In this document: positions 8,023 to 14,385 of the stretch, in pieces
How the letters are laid out: each line of letters starts with the position of its first letter
Position numbering within the stretch: position 1 is the stretch's first letter
Assembly: GCF_002086735.1 (NCBI RefSeq)
Contig: NZ_MVIJ01000002.1
Span: forward strand, 155,231 to 219,230
DNA: 64,000 nt
From: Mycobacterium scrofulaceum
GTDB lineage: Bacteria > Actinomycetota > Actinomycetes > Mycobacteriales > Mycobacteriaceae
Direction of reading: 5' to 3'
Notes under the pieces: generated by a model
The model's database searches: none
What the model saw: the letters and a program-made list of their open reading frames with translations, nothing else
What the model was told of the DNA's origin: nothing
Program-made: the position numbers and the translations under genes

Positions 8023-8055
8023 TGTCGATTAAGCCCAGCAAGAATGTCGATTAAG
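8023..8055. promoter_or_regulatory. Two TGTCGATTAAG direct repeats, candidate EthR-like operator
   Basis: Identical 11-bp repeats at 8023-8033 and 8045-8055 are spaced 22 bp start to start, two helical turns, and sit 40-73 bp upstream of the TetR start. From memory, the M. tuberculosis ethA-ethR operator also contains several TGTCGA elements, which fits autoregulation by an EthR-like protein. The AT-rich context stands out from the surrounding GC-rich DNA. Confidence 0.6.
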
Positions 8056-8117
8056 TTCGACGCCTTTCTTCGCGGCCGCCGAGGCATTTGCTGACCCGAT
8101 TCCCCGCGCCGGCCCGG

Positions 8118-8131
8118 CCGACGAACGGCCC
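8118..8131 (+). promoter_or_regulatory. Weak DosR-like box (distal of a tandem pair)
   Basis: CCGACGAACGGCCC matches the right half (GGCCC) and spacing of the DosR box but only part of the left half. It lies 22 bp upstream of a much better box, the arrangement seen at known DosR promoters. Confidence 0.4.
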
Positions 8132-8139
8132 CGCGATTC

Positions 8140-8153
8140 GGGACTTCCGCCCC
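8140..8153 (+). promoter_or_regulatory. DosR box upstream of the DUF1876 gene
   Basis: GGGACTTCCGCCCC is a near-consensus DosR (DevR) site (GGGACTTNNGNCCC). It lies 36 nt upstream of the ATG at 8190 and should drive the DUF1876 and Rv0079-like genes under hypoxia or NO. Confidence 0.75.
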
Positions 8154-8189
8154 TACTCCGGCCCGTGGCCGGAATGGTCGCATCTGGTG

Positions 8190-8471
8190 ATGACGAAGAG
8201 CGACCAAGGCACGAAGTCGTGCCACATCGACGTGCTGGTCGAAGAGCGCGAGGAGAAAACCCGGGCCAAGGCGCGGCTGTCCTGGGCGGGCAGCACGCTC
8301 GTCGGCGTGGGCGTGGCGCGCCTCGACCCGGCCGACCCGCCCGTGGCCGCGATCGGTGACGAGCTCGCCATCGCGCGCGCCCTGTCCGACCTGGCGAACC
8401 AGCTGTTCGCCGCGACATCCACCGACATCCGGGCCAGCACGCACGAACCCGTCACGGGTCTGCACCGCTGA
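8190..8471 (+). CDS. DUF1876 protein, Rv2632c/Rv1738 family
   Basis: The 93-residue protein is rich in charged and short hydrophobic residues. The core TRAKARLSWAG followed by VGVGVARLDPADPPVA and IGDELAIARALSDLANQLF matches my memory of Rv2632c almost throughout. The family includes Rv1738, a DosR-induced protein with a fold likened to ribosome hibernation factors, so a role in slowing translation during dormancy is plausible but not shown. ATG 8190 matches the Rv2632c start; a longer N-terminal extension in the same frame lacks family resemblance and would cover the DosR box. The next gene begins 29 bp downstream. Confidence 0.88.
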   Translation: MTKSDQGTKSCHIDVLVEEREEKTRAKARLSWAGSTLVGVGVARLDPADPPVAAIGDELAIARALSDLANQLFAATSTDIRASTHEPVTGLHR

Positions 8472-8500
8472 GCGACCGCGACCAACAGCGAGAGCCACCG

Positions 8501-9304
8501 ATGAGACAACGCCCCGACCTACCGGCCGTCCTCGACGTCCAGGTGACGACGCACGGCCAGCTGCCCGGCGCCGACGACTATGCCCGCACCAAGATCGGTG
8601 AGCTCGGCCACCTTTGCCACGAACCGGTGCTGCACGCCCACGTCAGGCTGAGCGAGCACGGCGACCCCGCGGTGGCCCGCCGGGTGATCGCGCAGGCCAA
8701 TCTCGACGTCAACGGCCGACCGGTGCGTGCGCAGGTGGAAGGCGTCACCGCGCGGGAGGCGATCGATCGTCTCGAGGCGCGGTTGCGCCGGCAATTGGAA
8801 CGCGCCGCCGAACACTGGGAGGCCAAGCGGGGCGGTGTCCCCGGCCGCGGCCCCCGCGAATGGCGGCACGAAACGGAGCCGACGCACCGGCCGAAGTACT
8901 TCCCCCGGCCCGAAGGCGAACGCCGAATCATGCGGCACAAGTCCTACAGCCTGCCCACCTGCACGGTCGAAGAGGCCGCGCTGGAGATGGAGCAACTGGA
9001 CTACGACTTCCACCTCTTCACCGAGGAGGGCACCCGGCGGGACAGCGTCATCTATCGCGAAGGCCCGGCCGAATACCGCCTGGCACAGGTCGATCCGGCC
9101 GCCGCCGACGAGCTGGCGCCCTTCCAGCTGCCGCTGACCATCAGCCCGCAGCCGGCCCCGCGGCTGACCGTCGACCAGGCCATCGAACGGATCGGGCTGC
9201 TCGGGCTGCCCTTCATGTTCTTCGTCGACACCGCCCGGGACCGGGGGAGCGTGTTGTACCACCGCTACGACGGGCACTACGGGCTGATCACACCGGCCAG
9301 CTGA
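8501..9304 (+). CDS. Dormancy-associated ribosome-binding factor, Rv0079-like (HPF/RaiA family)
   Basis: This 267-residue protein has an N-terminal HPF/RaiA-like domain (about 1-110, with the VRLSEHGDPAVARRV segment) and a C-terminal long-HPF domain. The latter includes RIMRHKSYSLPTCTVEEAALEMEQLDYDFHLF-type sequence at about 142-175. M. tuberculosis Rv0079 is a DosR-regulon translation inhibitor; this gene follows a DosR-box-driven DUF1876 gene in the same direction. It likely stabilises or inactivates ribosomes under hypoxia. The two copies of the C-terminal-type segment (ends in GHYGLITPAS) are usual for the mycobacterial form. A terminator-like hairpin follows at 9328-9364. Confidence 0.85.
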   Translation: MRQRPDLPAVLDVQVTTHGQLPGADDYARTKIGELGHLCHEPVLHAHVRLSEHGDPAVARRVIAQANLDVNGRPVRAQVEGVTAREAIDRLEARLRRQLERAAEHWEAKRGGVPGRGPREWRHETEPTHRPKYFPRPEGERRIMRHKSYSLPTCTVEEAALEMEQLDYDFHLFTEEGTRRDSVIYREGPAEYRLAQVDPAAADELAPFQLPLTISPQPAPRLTVDQAIERIGLLGLPFMFFVDTARDRGSVLYHRYDGHYGLITPAS

Positions 9305-9327
9305 ACACCGCTAGACCAACTGAATCC

Positions 9328-9364
9328 GCGGCGGTCCCGGCATCCCCCTGTCCGGGACCGCCGC
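9328..9364. terminator. Bidirectional terminator hairpin
   Basis: GCGGCGGTCCCGG (9328-9340) pairs perfectly with CCGGGACCGCCGC (9352-9364) across an 11-nt loop, 13 bp in all. It lies between convergent genes ending at 9304 and 9398. Confidence 0.7.
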
Positions 9365-9397
9365 CTCAAAATCTTTGCGGCTCAGTATTTTTCGCTC

Positions 9398-10522
9398 TTA
9401 TGCGCCGCGACGGTGGGTCCTGTCGCCCGCGGCGTAGCGCAGCAGCGCACCCACGCCGTCCGCGGGCGCGATCAGCTCGCCGGCCCGGGTCAACGAGGCG
9501 CCGACGGCGATCGCATTGAACGGCAACGCCTCATCGGCGCGGGCGACCCGCCCCACCGGTTCGCCGAGTTCGGACAGCGCGTCGGCGTCGGGCGCGATCG
9601 TGGTCAGCGCCGTGCCGGTGACCACGGTGGCGTCGGCAAGCTCGCCGACGATCAGCGTGGCGACGTTGCCGTCGCGCAGTGCGCGGCAGACGGCGGCGAG
9701 GCCTTCGGCCGCGCGCCCCGAGCCGCGGCCGACCTCCGCCTCGAAACGTTCGGCGAGGGCGGACATCTCGAGGCCACGGCGACGGGCGAACTCCTCGCCC
9801 GTCAGTTCGCTCAGCTCTTCGTCGTCGCAATGACTCTTCCGGGTCCCGGCGTGCAGCTGCGACACCCGCTCGGCCACCCGCTCCGGCAGCTCGGCCGCCA
9901 GGTCCGCAAGCGAACGCACCTCGCCACACAGGAACACCACTTCCGGGTCCGCGTCGTCCACCAGGCGCGTGAGTTCGTCGGCGACCGCGCGGCAGTTCAT
10001 CCGGATGGCTTCCTCGGTCGTGTGCTGCAGGTCGCCGTAACCGTTCCAGCCGGCGGTGACCGGTTTGTGCACCGGATAGCCGCCGCCGTCAACGGTTTCG
10101 GAGCTGACCGTGCCCCCGCGATGCAGGCTGATGTCGGCCCCGGCGCGATCGATCGCGGCGAACACGTAGGTGGGACGCCGCATTTCGGCGTCGATCAACG
10201 GAACGAGGTATGGGTAGTCGGACAACCGGATCACGGTGGCCGGCGGCGGGCTGAGCAGCTTCTCGTTGATCAGTACCTGCTCGGCCGTCGCGATCACCGC
10301 GCGGCCGCGCCGCCCGACGGTCGGCCGATGGTGCAGCACAGCCTGCTCCACCATGTCGACGATGTCCGCACCCGCGCCCATGTCGTGCAGCTGCTGGCGG
10401 ATACCGTGCCACTTGGCGTCGAGCTGCTCGGCGGCGTCCAGGGTGTCGTGCGAGTCGTCGAAATACACCGAGGCGAACGGGCCTTTCGCTTTGACCAGCC
10501 ATCTGAGGCGATCTGTTTGCAT
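9398..10522 (-). CDS. Rv2629-like protein, bacterial eRF1/Vms1-like (baeRF) family
   Basis: At 374 residues it has the same length as M. tuberculosis Rv2629 and long shared segments such as PFASVYFDDSHDTLDA, RLSDYPYLVPLID and HKPVTAGWNGYGD. The family has an eRF1-like core and is suspected to act on ribosomes or peptidyl-tRNA; the molecular activity of Rv2629 is unsettled. The start ATG at 10522 agrees with the family; an ATG eight codons upstream is less likely. Two DosR-like boxes lie upstream at 10592 and 10613, in agreement with DosR control of Rv2629. It is cytoplasmic, without signal or membrane segments. Confidence 0.88.
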   Translation of the reverse strand: MQTDRLRWLVKAKGPFASVYFDDSHDTLDAAEQLDAKWHGIRQQLHDMGAGADIVDMVEQAVLHHRPTVGRRGRAVIATAEQVLINEKLLSPPPATVIRLSDYPYLVPLIDAEMRRPTYVFAAIDRAGADISLHRGGTVSSETVDGGGYPVHKPVTAGWNGYGDLQHTTEEAIRMNCRAVADELTRLVDDADPEVVFLCGEVRSLADLAAELPERVAERVSQLHAGTRKSHCDDEELSELTGEEFARRRGLEMSALAERFEAEVGRGSGRAAEGLAAVCRALRDGNVATLIVGELADATVVTGTALTTIAPDADALSELGEPVGRVARADEALPFNAIAVGASLTRAGELIAPADGVGALLRYAAGDRTHRRGA

Positions 10523-10591
10523 GTCATCCCTCTCCACTGCTGCCATTGCGGCTATGCGCCAACCGTAGGAACGACGGCCGCGGCTCCACGA

Positions 10592-10605
10592 GAGTCGTTA
10601 GCCCC
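10592..10605 (-). promoter_or_regulatory. DosR-like box (proximal) upstream of Rv2629-like gene
   Basis: GAGTCGTTAGCCCC on the plus strand keeps the 5-4-5 layout of a DosR site with one weak half. It is 69 nt from the gene start and 21 bp from the second box. Confidence 0.5.
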
Positions 10606-10612
10606 GAGATGC

Positions 10613-10626
10613 GGGTCTTAGGTCCC
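10613..10626 (-). promoter_or_regulatory. DosR box (distal) upstream of Rv2629-like gene
   Basis: GGGTCTTAGGTCCC (reverse complement GGGACCTAAGACCC) is a good DosR-type site. With the box at 10592 it forms a tandem pair one 21-bp period apart. Confidence 0.65.
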
Positions 10627-10645
10627 GGGTGAAAGGCGCGGGCCG

Positions 10646-12499
10646 TCATTGCGCGTAGAGGGCCTCGAGGCGATCGGCGAATTTGTCGATGACCACCTTG
10701 CGCTTGAGTTTCATGCTCGGCGTCAGATCGCCCGACTCCACCGTGAATTCGCGGTCGGCGATCGCGAACCTCTTGATCTGCTCCCAGCGGTTCAGCTCGG
10801 CGTTCAGCGCGTCGATGTATCCGGCGATCAGCTCCTGTGTCTTGTCGTCGTGCGCGATGTCGGCGAAGGACTTGCCCGCCAGGCCGTTCTTGTTGGCCCA
10901 GTCGGTGATCGCCTCGGTGTCCAGGCTGATCAGGGCGACACAGTATGGCTTGCCCTCCCCGTAGACCACGATCTCGCTCACGTACGGGCAGGCACCTTTG
11001 AAGCGCGCGTCGATCGCCGACGGCGCCACGTACTTGCCCTGCGACGTCTTGAACATGTCCTTCTTGCGGTCGGTGATTCGCAGGAACCCGTCGGCGTCGA
11101 TCTCCCCGATGTCGCCGGTATGGAACCATCCGTCCCCGTCCAGCGCCTCGGCGGTGGCGTCCGGCAGGTCGTGGTAGGCGGTCATCACACCGGGCCCCTT
11201 GAGCAGGACCTCACCGTCTTCGGCGATCCGCACGTCGGTGGCGGGGAACGGCCAGCCGACGGTCCCGAATCGATAAGCGTTGGGGCGGTTGATAAATGAT
11301 GCCGCCGCGGTTTCGGTCAACCCGTAGCCCTCGAGCACGATGATCCCGACGGCGTCGAACCACTGCGCGACATCGCGGTCCAGCGCGGCGGCGGCGGAGA
11401 CGAAGAAGCGCAGGCGGCCGCCGAAACGCTCCCGGATCGTGGTGAACACCAGCCGGTCGGCGACCTTGTAGGCCAGCGACGACGCCAACGAGGGCTTCTT
11501 CCCGGCCTGCCGGGCCTCTGACACCTTCGTGCCGACCCCGATGGCCCAGTCGAAGACCATCTTGGTGACCTTGCCGCGATCGGCGGCCATGTCCTGGATC
11601 CGGGCGTGGGCCTTCTCGAAGATGCGCGGCGCCGCGCCCATGATGGTCGGCCGCAGGGCCGCGAGGTTGTCGATGATCCGCTCGACGCGGCCGTCGATGG
11701 CGGTGGGGAAGCCGATCTGCAAGGGCAACGCCAGCATCACCTTGCCGAACGCGTGCGCCAGGGGCAGCCAGAGGAAGTTGAGGTCGTCGGGACCGAGGAT
11801 GTCCAGCGAATCGATGGCGGCGGCGGTGTACGTCCACGCCCCGTGCGTCAGGCGCACGCCCTTGGGCCGGCCGGTGGTTCCGGAGGTGTAGATGAGGCTG
11901 GCCAGCTGTTCCGGGCCGACGGCCGCGACCCGCTCGTCGACGGCGTCGGGCGTGTCCGCGAGCAGTTGCTTGCCCAGCAGGTCCAGATCGGCCAGCGAGA
12001 TCACCCAGTCGCCGTCGCCGTTGCCGTCGATGAGGACGACCTTGCTCACGTCGGGCAGTTCGGCCCGGTGCTCGAGCAGCTTGTCCAGCTGGGTCTGGTT
12101 TTCGGCGATCACGACGCGGCTCCCGGAATTGGCGACGATGTAGGCGACATCGGTCGCGTTCGTCGTCGGATACACCGTGGTGGTCGCGCCGCCGGCGCAC
12201 ATGATCGCGAAATCGGCGAGCACCCACTCGTACCGTGTCGCGGAGGCGAGCGCGACGCGGTCCTCGGGCCCGATGCCCAGCGCGATCAGCCCCGCGGCGA
12301 GGTTGGTGACGCGTTCGCCGACCTGCTGCCAGGTCACGCTCGCCCAGGTGTGGTCGAGCGGGTACCGGAAGGCCTCCGCGTGGGGGGTGGCGGCGACGCG
12401 ATTGACGAACATCTGTGCCACGGATGGCGCGCGGTTCTCGATCTTGCGGAAGTCGGGCCTCTCCATTGAGGCCAACGGTGCTTTCATGACGCGATCCAT
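10646..12499 (-). CDS. Long-chain fatty acid--CoA/AMP ligase, FadD15-like
   Basis: This 617-residue ANL-superfamily enzyme has the P-loop YTSGTTGRPKG near 207-217, the GYGLTETAA motif, the HTGDIGEID motif and a C-terminal DRKKDMFKTSQGKYVAPSAID segment. A final catalytic lysine lies in the LTPSMKLKRK region. It activates fatty acids to acyl-AMP and then acyl-CoA. The size and the insertion after the first third are typical of long-chain (FadD15/FAA-type) ligases. Three in-frame Met codons (12499, 12487, 12466) precede the first conserved segment; the first is given. It lies near a cNMP-regulated lysine acetyltransferase that could control it. Confidence 0.87.
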   Translation of the reverse strand: MDRVMKAPLASMERPDFRKIENRAPSVAQMFVNRVAATPHAEAFRYPLDHTWASVTWQQVGERVTNLAAGLIALGIGPEDRVALASATRYEWVLADFAIMCAGGATTTVYPTTNATDVAYIVANSGSRVVIAENQTQLDKLLEHRAELPDVSKVVLIDGNGDGDWVISLADLDLLGKQLLADTPDAVDERVAAVGPEQLASLIYTSGTTGRPKGVRLTHGAWTYTAAAIDSLDILGPDDLNFLWLPLAHAFGKVMLALPLQIGFPTAIDGRVERIIDNLAALRPTIMGAAPRIFEKAHARIQDMAADRGKVTKMVFDWAIGVGTKVSEARQAGKKPSLASSLAYKVADRLVFTTIRERFGGRLRFFVSAAAALDRDVAQWFDAVGIIVLEGYGLTETAAASFINRPNAYRFGTVGWPFPATDVRIAEDGEVLLKGPGVMTAYHDLPDATAEALDGDGWFHTGDIGEIDADGFLRITDRKKDMFKTSQGKYVAPSAIDARFKGACPYVSEIVVYGEGKPYCVALISLDTEAITDWANKNGLAGKSFADIAHDDKTQELIAGYIDALNAELNRWEQIKRFAIADREFTVESGDLTPSMKLKRKVVIDKFADRLEALYAQ

Positions 12500-12623
12500 T
12501 GCTGCCGAACGGATACCGGGACGTGGTCGATCCGGTAGGTACCGTTCGATCCTGCGAAGGCGCGGGGGTTACGCGGTAGAGACGAAAGTCATGTGGGGAT
12601 CGGCAAACGTCCCCGGACGGGCG

Positions 12624-12887
12624 TCAGTCGGCCAGGGCTATCTCGATGGACAGGCATTCACCGAGGGCGTGCGCGGCGGACCAATCGCCGCCGCGGACCG
12701 CGCGCTCGAGGTCGTCGACCAGCGGGCTGTGGGCGCCCAGCTCGGCCAGCCAGGCCGACACGGTCGCGGGGATCTGATGGGCGGGTACGCGCGCGACATG
12801 TCCCTCGTGCAGGCGGTCGGTGAGCTGATAGATCGTGGCCGGCGGCCTGCGCTGCGACCAGTGCTGCCGCCACTTCGCTGTCTTCAT
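12624..12887 (-). CDS. Rv2628-like small dormancy protein, unknown function
   Basis: The 87-residue protein, after about 17 residues, matches my memory of Rv2628 closely: ATIYQLTDRLHEGHVARVP, an AWLAELGAHSPLVDDLERAVR helix and a C-terminal GECLSIEIA segment. Rv2628 is a DosR-induced latency antigen without a known biochemical function. The M. tuberculosis protein is longer at the N-terminus; here a strong GGGGAGGGAAC site directly precedes ATG 12887. Candidate DosR-type sites lie 36 nt (weak) and 125 nt upstream. Confidence 0.8.
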   Translation of the reverse strand: MKTAKWRQHWSQRRPPATIYQLTDRLHEGHVARVPAHQIPATVSAWLAELGAHSPLVDDLERAVRGGDWSAAHALGECLSIEIALAD

Positions 12888-13216
12888 GTTCCCTCCCCGC
12901 TAGCCTCAACGGTCCATCCGACCAGACCCGAGGGTCCGGCCGTAGAGGCCAAGAGCACGATCGCCCAAAGGCTTTGGTCTCGCTTCCAGCCTGCCGAGGT
13001 CCCAGTCCGGCAGGGTCTTATGTCACTGCGGTCACCTACCTACTTCTCCCGCCAGGACGGCGCTGGTCGCGTACCGTACATCGGGAGATGGTGCATCGCC
13101 ACGTTACTCGTTTCAAGGGCGCCGGATCGCCAAATCGGCGAGATGACCGATTTAGCAACGGATTCGCAATCGGGGCGTGATTCGGGCCGCGGCCTCGGGT
13201 GGAGAGGTGGGCAGAC
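12888..13216. other. Divergent intergenic region, Rv2628-like and Pat genes
   Basis: These 329 bp contain no credible gene. They hold a GACCCGAGGGTC palindrome at 12925-12936, a DosR-like site at 13013-13026 and the GGAGAGG ribosome site of the rightward gene at 13201-13207. The AT-richer stretch at 13020-13100 probably carries the rightward promoter. Confidence 0.6.
13013..13026. promoter_or_regulatory. DosR-like box between Rv2628-like and Pat genes
   Basis: GGGTCTTATGTCAC differs by two bases from the 10613 box. It is 125 nt from the leftward and 190 nt from the rightward start, so either gene could be the target. Confidence 0.5.
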
Positions 13217-14200
13217 GTGAGGGCTGTCAGCGCCGACGAGCTGGCGGCGCTGCCCGTTTTCTCCGGCGTTGCGGCGGAGGACCTCACCGGCCTGGCCGGG
13301 CTGTTGGAGCCCCTGCATGCGGTCGCCGGTGAGGTGCTGATGCGGCAGGGCGAGCGAGCGGAGTCGTTCGCGATCATCGCGTCCGGCCGGCTCGAGGTGA
13401 GACACGTCGGGCCGAAAGGCAAAGTCACGACCACCGAGCTGTCGTCGGCGACGATCGTCGGCGAGATCGCGTTGCTGCGGCACGCGCCCCGAACGGCGAC
13501 GGTGACCGCGCGCGAGGACGTGCGGGGTTACATCGGATACGGCGCCGCCTTCGACTGCATGCTGGCGATGCCGGTCCTCGCCGACCGGATGCTGCGCACC
13601 GCGCGGCAGCGATTGGCCGCCTTCATCGCCCCCATTCCGGTGTCGACCAGGGACGGCGCGCCGCTCTCGTTGCGCCCCGTCCTGCCGGGCGACGCGGAGC
13701 GGTTCAAGACCAGCGGTTCCTTCTCCCGGGAGACCCTGTACCGGCGGTACCAGGGTGGCGCCCCGACCGATGCGCGCCTGGCCTATCTTTTCGAGGTCGA
13801 CTACGTCGACCACTTCGTCTGGGTCGTCACCGACGGCGTGGCGGGGCCGGTCGTCGCGGATGCCCGCTTCGTCCGCGACCAGGACGACCCCGCGTCGGCC
13901 GAGGTCGCGCTCACCGTGGCGGACGGCTACCAGGGTCGCGGGATCGGGACGCTGCTGCTCGGTGCGCTGGCCGTCGCGGCGCGCGTGGACGGCATCAAGC
14001 GTTTTCATGCCCGGGTGCTGTCCGACAATCCACCCGCCCGGGCGCTGGGCGACAAGGTGAACGCGCGCTGGGCGCACGAGGAACCGGGTGTGGTCACCAC
14101 GACGGGCGAGATACCGCGCTTTCGTGATCTCCCCCTCGATCGCGCCGTCTATCAGCAGATCCGGGATGTGGCCCGTCAGGTGATCCAGGCCTTCGACTAG
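13217..14200 (+). CDS. cNMP-regulated lysine acetyltransferase, Rv0998/MtPat-like
   Basis: The 327-residue fusion joins two domains. Residues 10-130 are a cyclic-nucleotide-binding domain with the phosphate-binding cassette GEIALLRHAPRTATV at 82-96. Residues 150-320 are a GNAT domain with acetyl-CoA loop YQGRGIG at 238-244 and Glu229 at the position of the catalytic Glu of Rv0998. The domain order matches mycobacterial Pat, which is activated by cAMP and acetylates the active-site lysine of acyl-CoA synthetases. It lies between two adenylate-forming enzyme genes, which are candidate substrates. GTG 13217 with GGAGAGG upstream is preferred over GTG 13199. A paralogue rather than the Rv0998 orthologue is possible. 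Confidence 0.87.
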   Translation: MRAVSADELAALPVFSGVAAEDLTGLAGLLEPLHAVAGEVLMRQGERAESFAIIASGRLEVRHVGPKGKVTTTELSSATIVGEIALLRHAPRTATVTAREDVRGYIGYGAAFDCMLAMPVLADRMLRTARQRLAAFIAPIPVSTRDGAPLSLRPVLPGDAERFKTSGSFSRETLYRRYQGGAPTDARLAYLFEVDYVDHFVWVVTDGVAGPVVADARFVRDQDDPASAEVALTVADGYQGRGIGTLLLGALAVAARVDGIKRFHARVLSDNPPARALGDKVNARWAHEEPGVVTTTGEIPRFRDLPLDRAVYQQIRDVARQVIQAFD

Positions 14201-14209
14201 CGGTCGCAA

Positions 14210-14223
14210 GTGACGAATGCCCC
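14210..14223 (+). promoter_or_regulatory. DosR-like box upstream of ACP-ligase-acyltransferase gene
   Basis: GTGACGAATGCCCC starts 10 bp after the Pat stop codon. It has the 5-4-5 layout with one changed base in each half relative to the ideal site, and lies 162 nt before the next start. Confidence 0.4.
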
Positions 14224-14385
14224 GCGATTCGATGGCTTTGCGCCCTTCCCGGAGGCGCGGATGCGCCCGCAGCATGGGACGTGTTCGCCAGTTCAAGGAG
14301 CCGCCCCGTGGAGTCGCTCACCGTCTGCGCTGTGAGGCCCGCCGGCCGCGCCCGCGCGGTGGCTGGCCGGTGCGCTGGATGAACG

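Noticed and set aside
12924..12937. AGACCCGAGGGTCC as a DosR box 36 nt before the Rv2628-like gene
   Set aside because: The distance matches other boxes, but both half-sites deviate from consensus; kept only as a weak possibility.
13199..13216. Upstream GTG start for the Pat-like gene
   Set aside because: It would cover the GGAGAGG site that is well placed for GTG 13217.
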